Below are positions 1 to 5,590 of a stretch of DNA of 21,876 nucleotides, piece by piece. A model generated the notes under the pieces. It ran no database searches, was not told the origin of the DNA, and was given only the letters and a program-made list of their open reading frames with translations. The position numbers and the translations under genes are program-made. Every line of letters begins with the position of its first letter. The first letter of the stretch is position 1. Origin of the DNA: a virus. The DNA lies in the IMG/VR virus record IMGVR_UViG_3300044720_000060, positions 1 to 21,876 of that record; one strand, written 5' to 3'.

Positions 1-1
1 C

Positions 2-52
2 CGCGAGGCCCTGGCCGGCGCGGCTGACGAGCCCGAGGGACGGGCAACGTGA
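2..52 (+). CDS. 3' end of an upstream small gene (partial)
   Basis: An open frame enters from the left edge and stops at TGA 50-52. Only 16 residues are visible, ending GAADEPEGRAT. The stop overlaps the GTG start of the next gene as GTGA, the usual junction in this genome. Its last codons carry the same motif found at the ends of the next two genes. Function cannot be read from so short a piece. Confidence 0.5.
   Translation, partial: REALAGAADEPEGRAT
15..36 (+). repeat. 22-bp motif repeated at the 3' ends of three consecutive genes
   Basis: Copies lie at 15-36, 236-257 and 421-442. The core reads GGCGCGGCNGACGAGCCC. The second and third copies are identical over 22 bases and the first differs at one base. 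All three are in the same reading frame and encode GAADEP just before the stop codon of three different small genes. Codon bias alone does not explain this, because the proteins are otherwise unrelated. It may be a recombination seam or a remnant of duplication. Confidence 0.8.
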
Positions 53-270
53 GCATCTTCCTTTGGCCGTGCTTCCACGCGCGCTGCTCCAAGCGCGGGA
101 GCCACGTCGTCCGCATCGAGTATGGCGACCAGGCCGAGCACGAGGTCGGTATCCGGCTCTGCCGGGAGCACCGCGATTCGTGGACGGCGTGGTTCGAGGC
201 GGGCACTCGACTGACGTTGGAGAAGGTCTACACGGCCGGCGCGGCGGACGAGCCCGAGGAGGGAACGTGA
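49..270 (+). CDS. small CCCH-type zinc-binding-like protein, unknown function
   Basis: This is a 73-residue protein with a GTG start at 49 that overlaps the preceding stop as GTGA. Cysteines at residues 8, 13 and 38 and histidine 41 form a C-x4-C...C-x2-H pattern. The same pattern recurs at the N-terminus of the primase-associated protein encoded at 970-1470, so the two may share a small metal-binding fold. The C-terminus carries the shared GAADEP motif. Small metal-binding proteins of unknown role are common in early regions of actinobacteriophages. No catalytic motif is visible and I do not recognise the family. Confidence 0.7.
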   Translation: MSIFLWPCFHARCSKRGSHVVRIEYGDQAEHEVGIRLCREHRDSWTAWFEAGTRLTLEKVYTAGAADEPEEGT

Positions 271-449
271 CCGTCGGCCAGCGCATCGACAACCTGCTCG
301 CAGACCTGCGCTACCGCTTCGGATGCCGCTCGCCGGAACCACCGCCCTGCCCGACGTGCAAGGGCAGGGGCGTCCTCTACAACGGCGTCGGCTGGCAGAC
401 CTGCCGAGATTGCGACGGCTCCGGCGCGGCGGACGAGCCCGATGTCTGA
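267..449 (+). CDS. DnaJ-type CxxCxGxG zinc-finger small protein
   Basis: This is a 60-residue protein starting at GTG 267, which overlaps the upstream TGA as GTGA. A longer upstream start in this frame would run antisense-like through the previous gene and is unlikely. Two CxxCxGxG repeats are clear: CPTCKGRG at residues 28-35 and CRDCDGSG at 46-53. In DnaJ this repeat type forms zinc-binding hairpins that hold unfolded protein. Here only one pair remains, with no J domain. Phages often encode such isolated fingers, and their function is generally unknown. The second repeat runs directly into the shared GAADEP tail. Confidence 0.75.
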   Translation: MTVGQRIDNLLADLRYRFGCRSPEPPPCPTCKGRGVLYNGVGWQTCRDCDGSGAADEPDV

Positions 450-570
450 GCCCCCGCGCAAGCGCGGCCACCCGTTCGATGAGGAGAACACCTACCGCTA
501 CAAGAAGGGGCGAGCGTGCAAAACCTGTCTCAGGATGGCGGCGAGGGCACGTCGGAGACCGTCGAGGTGA
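442..570 (+). CDS. very small basic protein with one CxxC pair
   Basis: This is a 42-residue protein starting at ATG 442, which overlaps the previous stop by eight bases. The N-terminal half contains NTYRYKKGRACKTC, with a single C-x2-C pair near residues 26-29. The C-terminus is a run of Arg and Ala residues. The tyrosine-rich strand followed by CxxC resembles the zinc-knuckle segments of short phage proteins related to HNH modules, but no HNH residues are present. It overlaps the next gene by 55 bases if that gene starts at 516, or by one base if it starts at 570. Confidence 0.5.
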   Translation: MSEPPRKRGHPFDEENTYRYKKGRACKTCLRMAARARRRPSR

Positions 571-734
571 TGCCCGCGCTGCAGGCCGACTTTGAACGTC
601 GGCTCGCCCAACGCTGCGCGCCGCTGGTGGAGGCGCTGGAGTACTTCGCCACGCCGGGGCTGGTCGGGTGCGGCTTCGCTCAGGAAGCCCTCGACGCCTA
701 CCGCGCAGCCCAGGGCGCCGGGAGAGGGACGTGA
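516..734 (+). CDS. hypothetical phage protein, alpha-helical
   Basis: This is a 72-residue protein from GTG 516, preceded by AAGGGG at good ribosome-binding distance. A second plausible start is ATG 570, which overlaps the previous stop as TGATG and gives 54 residues; the first 18 residues are low-complexity. The core (residues 22-66) looks helical and acidic to neutral, containing RRLAQRCAPLVEALEYFATP. No catalytic or metal-binding motif is visible. It sits in the early small-gene run and is probably co-transcribed. I do not recognise the family. Confidence 0.6.
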   Translation: MQNLSQDGGEGTSETVEVMPALQADFERRLAQRCAPLVEALEYFATPGLVGCGFAQEALDAYRAAQGAGRGT

Positions 735-964
735 TGGCTGACTTCCGGATCGAGTACCGCCGAGCCTGGTGGCCGCGGTGGCGCTTGCTCTCCACCGCTC
801 CCTCCGCTTCGATCTGCTCGGAGAAGGACGAGGACCTCTTCCTCGAGTTCGAGGCGACGGTCACCAAGCGCGCCCACACGCGGGTCCGGCATAGCGAGCA
901 CGGGGACTCGGTGGTGAGCTCGGCGCGGCTGGCGATCACCAACCTGGACGCCGACGAGGACTGA
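734..964 (+). CDS. hypothetical small phage protein
   Basis: This is a 76-residue protein from ATG 734, which overlaps the previous stop as TGATG and follows the strong site GGAGAGGGAC. The N-terminus is basic and aromatic (MADFRIEYRRAWWPRWRLL). The C-terminal half contains alternating beta-like segments and an acidic end, DADED. No family signature was recognised. The position just upstream of the replication genes suggests an early function, but that is inference from location only. Confidence 0.65.
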   Translation: MADFRIEYRRAWWPRWRLLSTAPSASICSEKDEDLFLEFEATVTKRAHTRVRHSEHGDSVVSSARLAITNLDADED

Positions 965-969
965 TCGGG

Positions 970-1470
970 GTGCCCCTCGACGCCGCCACCGGCCAGGAGT
1001 TGTGCGCTGTGCCGGGCTGCGACCTCCTGGGCGAGTGGTGGGGGGTCTGTGAGCCACACCGCCGCGAAGAGCTGGTGCTCGAGCACCTCGAGGAGGAGGC
1101 CGCCTTCATCTCTGTCGACGCCGACATCGGTGCCCAGGTGGACCGGGAGATGATCCACGTCTCGGCGCTGCTCGTTCGCTTCGAGGACGGCGACGGCACG
1201 CCCTACGGCCGCCGCGCGCTGGCCAATGCCTGCCTCGAGCTTGCCGGCACCGACCCCGGCCAGCGCAACATCCGGCTCAACGCGCTCGCCTACTCGCAGG
1301 GGCGGCTGGTGAGTGGCGGCGAGATCCGCCAGGACCGTGTCGAGCGCGATCTGCTGGCGGTGGCCGTCGCGACCGGGCTCCAGGAGAGGTACGCGCTCGA
1401 CACCATCCAGCGGGCGATGCGCAAGGGCATGAGCCATCCCAGGATCGTCCCCGACCGTCGTGGCCGATGA
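970..1470 (+). CDS. primase-associated protein: zinc finger plus primase/helicase linker-type domain
   Basis: This is a 166-residue protein from GTG 970. Residues 12-30 hold C-x4-C-x9-C-x2-H, a small metal site like that of the protein at 49-270. Residues 97-158 carry the pattern GQRNIRLNALAYSQG followed by a helical stretch and IQRAMRKGMSHPR. This resembles the helical region (G-x-RN-x2-LN...tI-x-SGl-x2-G-x-x-x-P) that in many phage and plasmid proteins lies between an AEP primase/polymerase domain and a helicase domain. The primase catalytic domain is absent here. The next gene overlaps it by 11 bases and encodes an ATPase, so the pair looks like a split, primase-less version of that fused arrangement. 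A replication role is inferred. Confidence 0.75.
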   Translation: MPLDAATGQELCAVPGCDLLGEWWGVCEPHRREELVLEHLEEEAAFISVDADIGAQVDREMIHVSALLVRFEDGDGTPYGRRALANACLELAGTDPGQRNIRLNALAYSQGRLVSGGEIRQDRVERDLLAVAVATGLQERYALDTIQRAMRKGMSHPRIVPDRRGR

Positions 1471-2524
1471 CCCGCATCTCATCGCCCAGGACATCGCCGA
1501 CCGCCTCCTCATGTCGGCCGGTATCACCACCAACGGGTTCCTCGCCAACGCTTCGTCGGTGTGCCTGCTCGACCGCATCGGCACGGCGTCGACCGTCGCG
1601 GCGCTGGAGGACACCGTGAGCCAAGAATTGCTCGGGCCGCTCTGTGTGCGCGGCCAGCGCATGGTCGTCGGCGGCCACACGGGTGCCGGGAAGTCCACGT
1701 TCTCGCTCGCCCTGGCCAAGGCGGTCACGGAGGAGTCGGAGCTCCTGGGCTGGCGCGGCGCCGGCGGCCGCGCCCTCGTAGTCGACCTCGAGCAGGGACT
1801 GCGCACGATCAAGCGCCGGCTGGCAGAGAGCGGCCTCTCGGGGTCGGAGAGCGTCGACATCATGCGCGTGCCGGAGGGCCTGGCCCTCGATCGCAACCAG
1901 CGCGAGCGAGACGAGCTCGGCTCGATCCTGGCCGACGGCGGCTACTCGCTGGTGGTCGTCGACCCGCTCTACAAGGCCCACGCCGGCGACTCGAACGACG
2001 AGCGGGCGATGGTCGGGCTGATGGGTGTCCTCGATGCCTGGCGGGCCGAGTACGGCTTCTGCCTGGCGATCCCGATGCACATGCGAAAGCCCCCGCCCCA
2101 GGGCGGCACGCTCACCATGCACGACATCTTCGGCTCCTCGGGGCTGGTGCGTGGCGCCGAGGTGGTGGTCGGGCTCGAGCGCCTGTCCCCGGGGATGAGC
2201 CGTCTGCACTTCTGGAAGGACCGTGACGGCGACCTCCCGGTGGGCGAGAAGTGGATGCTGACCTTCGAGCGCGAGCGCGGGTTCGAGCGGGCGACCCAGA
2301 AGGAGAAGGCGGTCGACGCGATCGGGCACCTGGTGAGCGCGCGGCCGGGGCTCACCTCGACCGAGATTGCCGACGAGACCGGATTCGCCAAGCGCACGGT
2401 GATGGCGGCGCTCAGTCAGCTCCGGGCGGTCGGCGAGACGACCGGCAACCGCAACGAGCGCCGCTGGAGCATGCCTCCGTCCGAGGAGGACGAGGAGCAC
2501 TACGAGAGGCTCGCAAGTGCCTAA
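1460..2524 (+). CDS. RepA/RecA-like hexameric helicase-type ATPase with C-terminal winged helix
   Basis: This is a 354-residue protein from GTG 1460, overlapping the primase-associated gene. Walker A is GGHTGAGKST at residues 71-80. A strand with ALVVDLEQG near 105-113 and Walker B LVVVD at 164-168 follow, as in the AAA_25 (RepA) family of RecA-fold ATPases. A sensor-like stretch, PMHMRKPPPQGGTLTMHDIF, lies near 205-224. Residues about 284-336 form a helix-turn-helix or winged-helix domain (TSTEIADETGFAKRTVMAAL) that probably binds DNA. RepA-type proteins unwind or load at replication origins. The neighbouring primase-linker protein and the repeat-rich stretch just downstream fit a role in phage replication initiation. 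An anti-repressor or recombination ATPase is less likely. Confidence 0.88.
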   Translation: MADDPHLIAQDIADRLLMSAGITTNGFLANASSVCLLDRIGTASTVAALEDTVSQELLGPLCVRGQRMVVGGHTGAGKSTFSLALAKAVTEESELLGWRGAGGRALVVDLEQGLRTIKRRLAESGLSGSESVDIMRVPEGLALDRNQRERDELGSILADGGYSLVVVDPLYKAHAGDSNDERAMVGLMGVLDAWRAEYGFCLAIPMHMRKPPPQGGTLTMHDIFGSSGLVRGAEVVVGLERLSPGMSRLHFWKDRDGDLPVGEKWMLTFERERGFERATQKEKAVDAIGHLVSARPGLTSTEIADETGFAKRTVMAALSQLRAVGETTGNRNERRWSMPPSEEDEEHYERLASA

Positions 2525-2831
2525 AGAGACACGTCCGTGCAGTCCAAACGTACATGGCTGGGGAACGGTGCCCGGCAAGCCCCGGGACCTCGGAGAGGCC
2601 CTGGCAAAGCGTCATCCTCGCGCGCGCGGCGCCTACGGCGCCAGTCACTCCGTGTCTCTTTGCCCCATCCCCACGCTTGGCGCCGCTCACGCTTGGACGC
2701 ATACAGACATGCAACCCGACACGGCAGACATACATGCAGAGGGGGAGCGGACCTTGGTCGCCACCGCCATTGGAGCCTGGCGGCGGGTGGCGGCTTCCGG
2801 GTGGTCCGCAGGGCGGCGGGTGCACGGATGA
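2517..2831 (+). CDS. doubtful ORF over a repeat-rich stretch
   Basis: This 104-codon frame starts at GTG 2517, overlapping the upstream stop by eight bases, and ends overlapping the next start as ATGA. Both junctions look like real gene junctions here. Against this, the first two-thirds lacks the strong G/C third-position bias of its neighbours (AAA, ACA, CGT, AGT, CCA, GTA, ATA). The peptide is compositionally odd and no domain is visible. The same DNA is rich in direct and inverted repeats, so it may be non-coding with a fortuitous frame. Confidence 0.3.
   Translation: MPKETRPCSPNVHGWGTVPGKPRDLGEALAKRHPRARGAYGASHSVSLCPIPTLGAAHAWTHTDMQPDTADIHAEGERTLVATAIGAWRRVAASGWSAGRRVHG
2523..2740. other. 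repeat-rich region after the helicase gene, possible replication origin or regulatory region
   Basis: Several short repeats cluster here. There is an 11-bp perfect inverted repeat (AAAGAGACACG at 2523-2533 against its complement at 2651-2661) and a hairpin GGCGCC-TAC-GGCGCC at 2628-2642. An 8-bp inverted repeat pairs 2636-2643 with 2678-2685. CACGCTTGG is repeated directly at 2672-2680 and 2688-2696 (spacing 16). CAGACAT occurs at 2704-2710 and 2725-2731, and ACATGCA at 2707-2713 and 2732-2738. The location directly downstream of a RepA-like ATPase is suggestive of an origin, but no A/T-rich unwinding element is obvious. Confidence 0.4.
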
Positions 2832-3037
2832 GCCTGCGACTCGACGGCCTCCACCGCGAGTGCCGCCGCCGCGGCTGGAAGCTGCGGGCCGCGATGCTCC
2901 GGTTGACCCCGGACGAGCGGGTCGTGCAGCTGCAGGTGCAGACGTCCAACCACAACCTCGGCGCCCCGCCCGGCCTGGCCATCGATGACCAGGCGCGGTT
3001 CCTGGCCCGGCACCTGTGGATCACGGAGCGCCGGTGA
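2828..3037 (+). CDS. hypothetical small phage protein
   Basis: This is a 69-residue protein starting at ATG 2828 and ending one gene before the terminase, with a GTGA overlap at its 3' end. Codon usage is strongly G/C-ending, unlike the preceding stretch. The sequence begins MSLRLDGLHRECRRRGWKLR and contains DERVVQLQVQTSNHNLG and a helical C-terminus DQARFLARHLW. It could be a small mixed alpha/beta fold. No known motif is seen and function is unassigned. Confidence 0.6.
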   Translation: MSLRLDGLHRECRRRGWKLRAAMLRLTPDERVVQLQVQTSNHNLGAPPGLAIDDQARFLARHLWITERR

Positions 3038-3672
3038 GCGACTCGGCGACCCCTCGTCGGCCCCGGCGGGAGAAGTACCCCTCGTCGCAATGCTCGGCGA
3101 TGAGCAAGCGCACAGGCCAGCGCTGCCGGCAGTGGGCGATGCACGGGCTCAGCGTGTGCTGGCGCCATGGCGGCGCGGCGTCGCAGGTGAAGGCTCGGGG
3201 CGCCCAGCGGGTGGCCCAGTGGACCGCCCGCCGCGAGCTGGTGCGCCTCGGTGCCGCCGTCGACGTGCACCCGATCGACGCCCTGCTCGAGATGGTCCGC
3301 GAGGCCGCCGGCAACGTGGCGTTCCTGCGCGGCCGGGTGTCCGAGCTCGATCAGCAGGCGGGGCTCGTGGCGCTACCCTCGGACGCCGACCAGCTCTTTC
3401 GCGCCGAGGGGATCTACGGCCCCGACCACCAGGGCGACGGCAAGCGGCACATTCTCGTGGCGATGTACGACGAGGAGCGCGACCGCCTCGCGAAGTTCGC
3501 CAAGCTCGCGCTCGACGCCGGCGTCGACGAGAAGCTCGTCCGGATCGCTGAGGCGCAGGGGCAGCAGCTCGCGGGCGTGGTCCGGGCGGCGGTCCGGGCG
3601 GCCGCGGCAGACGGCGAGCAGGCGGGGCTCGAGGCGGCGGCGGCGGAGATGCGGAGGCTGCGGGCGGAGTGA
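3034..3672 (+). CDS. terS: putative terminase small subunit, Cys/His HGG type
   Basis: This is a 212-residue protein from GTG 3034 (GTGA overlap), directly upstream of the large terminase. The N-terminus has a metal-binding-like motif, C20-x10-C31-x10-C42-x2-H45-GG, in the context MSKRTGQRCRQWAMHGLSVC...HGGAA. This motif is common in actinobacteriophage proteins encoded immediately before terL, where it is usually taken as the small terminase or DNA-recognition component. The rest is largely helical (residues 76-112 and 145-210), which would suit oligomerisation. The assignment rests on motif plus position. An HNH-associated DNA-binding protein is the main alternative. The GTG at 3669 overlapping its stop is in frame with TerL. 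Confidence 0.7.
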   Translation: MSDSATPRRPRREKYPSSQCSAMSKRTGQRCRQWAMHGLSVCWRHGGAASQVKARGAQRVAQWTARRELVRLGAAVDVHPIDALLEMVREAAGNVAFLRGRVSELDQQAGLVALPSDADQLFRAEGIYGPDHQGDGKRHILVAMYDEERDRLAKFAKLALDAGVDEKLVRIAEAQGQQLAGVVRAAVRAAAADGEQAGLEAAAAEMRRLRAE

Positions 3673-3863
3673 CATGGGGGCGGCGCCGCCGCTGTTGCGC
3701 GGCCAGGGCCACGGTGGCGCATGCCCCTCCTTGCACAATGCGCGTCACGAGTCGTGGTACCGATGCGCGTCACGAGTCGTGGTACCGTTCCCGTCGAAGC
3801 GCTGTCCCTGGCCTGGGCATGCGGCGCGGTCACCACGATCGGCGACCCCGCGACCAGGCCAGC
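3673..3863. promoter_or_regulatory. 191-base gap between terminase genes, candidate late control or packaging site
   Basis: This is the largest stretch on the plus strand, outside the endonuclease insertions, with no convincing gene. It carries a perfect 25-bp tandem duplication (3738-3787). The in-frame upstream extension of TerL through it (from GTG 3669) would encode an Arg/His-rich segment unlike terminase N-termini. Most other junctions here overlap, so a gap of this size probably holds a regulatory element: a late promoter or operator, or the packaging recognition site expected near terS/terL. No clear -10/-35 pair was identified. Confidence 0.5.
3738..3787 (+). repeat. perfect 25-bp tandem repeat, two copies, each with a CACGA-G-TCGTG palindrome
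   Basis: Unit 1 is 3738-3762 and unit 2 is 3763-3787, identical over all 25 bases. Each unit begins ATGCGCGTCACG, contains the 11-base inverted repeat CACGAGTCGTG and then GGTACC. Two copies of a dyad-symmetric site in a gene-free gap resemble a tandem protein-binding site. The 25-base period is not a multiple of three, which argues against a coding duplication. Confidence 0.9.
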
Positions 3864-5423
3864 GTGACGACAGCAGCGCTCCTCGACCGGCAGCTCCTGC
3901 GCGACCCGTGGCTCATGGCTGCGGACGAGCTCGATCCGCCCGCCTTCATGCGCGATCCGGCGCTCTGGGTCTCGGAGCGCATGGGCGAGTTCCTGTGGTC
4001 CAAGCAGCGCGACATCGCCGCCTCGGTGGCGGCGCACCGGCGCACCGCCGTGCACTCCGCGCACGACGTCGGCAAGAGCTTCCTGGCCTCGCGCATCGCC
4101 TGCTGGTGGATCGAGTCGCACCCGCCCGGCGAGGCGTTCGTGGTCTCGACCGCGCCGACCTTCACCCAGGTCAAGGCCGTCCTCTGGCGCGAGATCGGGG
4201 CGGCCCACGAGGACGCCAAGCTGCGCGGCCGGGTGAACCTCACCGAGTGGTACATCGGCCGGCGCCTGGTGGCCAAGGGCTGGAAGCCGGCGGCCGAGAC
4301 GGCGGTGCCCACCGAGCGCGGGGCCTCCTCGGGTAAGGCCGTCTTCCAGGGCATCCACGCCCGCTACGTGCTCGTGATCCTCGACGAGGCCGGCGGCGTG
4401 CCGGCCTCGATCTGGGAGGGCGCCGAGGCCCTCACGACCAACGAGCACGCGCGCATCCTGGCGATCGGGAACCCCGAGGACCCGACCACGCGCTTTGCCG
4501 AGGTCTGCGCGCCGGACTCGGGCTGGAGCGTAATCCACGTCGACGGGCACGAGAGCCCGAACTTCACGCACGAGCAGGTGCCCGAGGAGCTTCGCGACCT
4601 GCTCCTCTCGCCGCGCTGGGCCGAGGAGAAGCGGCAGGAGTGGGGTGAGGACTCGGCGCTCTATGTCAGCAAGGTGCGGGGGCGCTTCCCGACGAGCGCC
4701 TCGGACGGTGTGGTGCCGCTCGGCTGGGTGCGCCGCTGCCAGGCAGATGACCGGCCGGCGGTGATCCTCGACCCGGTCGAGCTCGGCGTCGACGTCGGCG
4801 CCGGCGTCGACCAGACGGTGATCCGCGAGCGCCGCGGCCCCGTGGCCGGGCGAGCCTGGCGCATCCGCACCGCCGACTCCGAGAAGGCGGTCGCGCTGGT
4901 GCTCCAGGCGATCGACGAGTCGGGCGCCGTGCGCGTGAAGGTCGACGTGATCGGCGTCGGCTGGGGCATCGCCGGGCGCCTCGAGGGCCTTCGCCAGGAG
5001 GGCCGCCACACGGCGGAGATCGTGTACGTCAACGTCGCCGAGGCCTCGGCCGAGCCGCACCGCTTCCCGAATCTTCGCTGCGAGCTCTGGTGGGAGATCG
5101 GGCGCCGGCTCTCACAGGACGGCGGCTGGGATCTACGGGCGCTCGACGAGGACACCGTGGCGCAGCTGATCGCGCCGAAGTGGAAGCTCCAGGGCGGCCG
5201 CACGAAGGTGGAGTCCAAGGAGGAGACCAAGAAGCGCCTGCACCGCTCCTCGCCGGATGACGCCGACGCCCTGCTCCTCGCGTTCTACGTGCCGCCGACG
5301 CGGACCGCGCAGGTGCACTCGACGCTCCCCTCCTCGACGCCGCCGGTGACCCGCAAGGGCGACCTGGTGCTCGTGGGCGAGCGCTACCGCGACGCGCCGC
5401 TGAACGGGAACGGGCACCGGTGA
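3864..5423 (+). CDS. terL: terminase large subunit (packaging ATPase/nuclease)
   Basis: From GTG 3864 the protein is 519 residues. It pumps phage DNA into the prohead and cuts it. The ATPase part has a Walker A variant SAHDVGKS (residues 65-72), Walker B VLVILDEA (169-176) and a coupling motif with GNP (202-204). The RNase H-like nuclease part shows LGVDVG (Asp 310), KVDVIG (Asp 361) and SSPDDADALLLAF (Asp 465/466/468), the expected three acidic positions. In-frame starts at GTG 3669 and ATG 3819 exist, but the extension is Arg/His-rich, covers the tandem repeat and does not look like protein. The sequence from TTAALLDRQLLRDPW onward reads as a normal terminase N-terminus. The ribosome-binding site at 3864 is weak, so the start is uncertain. 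Confidence 0.93.
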   Translation: MTTAALLDRQLLRDPWLMAADELDPPAFMRDPALWVSERMGEFLWSKQRDIAASVAAHRRTAVHSAHDVGKSFLASRIACWWIESHPPGEAFVVSTAPTFTQVKAVLWREIGAAHEDAKLRGRVNLTEWYIGRRLVAKGWKPAAETAVPTERGASSGKAVFQGIHARYVLVILDEAGGVPASIWEGAEALTTNEHARILAIGNPEDPTTRFAEVCAPDSGWSVIHVDGHESPNFTHEQVPEELRDLLLSPRWAEEKRQEWGEDSALYVSKVRGRFPTSASDGVVPLGWVRRCQADDRPAVILDPVELGVDVGAGVDQTVIRERRGPVAGRAWRIRTADSEKAVALVLQAIDESGAVRVKVDVIGVGWGIAGRLEGLRQEGRHTAEIVYVNVAEASAEPHRFPNLRCELWWEIGRRLSQDGGWDLRALDEDTVAQLIAPKWKLQGGRTKVESKEETKKRLHRSSPDDADALLLAFYVPPTRTAQVHSTLPSSTPPVTRKGDLVLVGERYRDAPLNGNGHR

Positions 5424-5590
5424 ACCCCGACCCGACCCCGAGCGCCGACGAGCGTATCGCCCAACTCGAGGCCGACGTGCAGTTCCTGGCCGGCATCCTC
5501 GCGACGCTGCGCCGTCACCCCCATCACGAGTTCACCAAGGCGGAGACGCAGGTTCTCGACGCGCTCGCCGGCGAGGACGATGGCGAGTAG
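5420..5590 (+). CDS. small coiled-coil-like protein between terminase and portal
   Basis: This is a 56-residue protein from GTG 5420, overlapping the terL stop as GTGA and ending one base before the portal start. After a Pro/Asp-rich N-terminus, residues 9-34 (ADERIAQLEADVQFLAGILA) form a probable helix with heptad-like hydrophobics. A second acidic helix follows. It is tightly packed between two essential packaging genes and is probably translationally coupled. No family was recognised. It might be a small partner of portal or terminase, but that is conjecture. Confidence 0.65.
   Translation: MNPDPTPSADERIAQLEADVQFLAGILATLRRHPHHEFTKAETQVLDALAGEDDGE

Noticed and set aside
1277-2578. Minus-strand open frame (433 codons) opposite the helicase-type ATPase
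   Set aside because: It is a shadow frame. The plus-strand Walker motifs identify the real gene.
3738-3787. Tandem repeat considered as a CRISPR remnant
   Set aside because: There are only two copies, directly adjacent with no spacer and no cas genes.
3414-5060. Long minus-strand open frame (548 codons) opposite terL
   Set aside because: It is a shadow of terL codon bias, with no domain or sensible start context.
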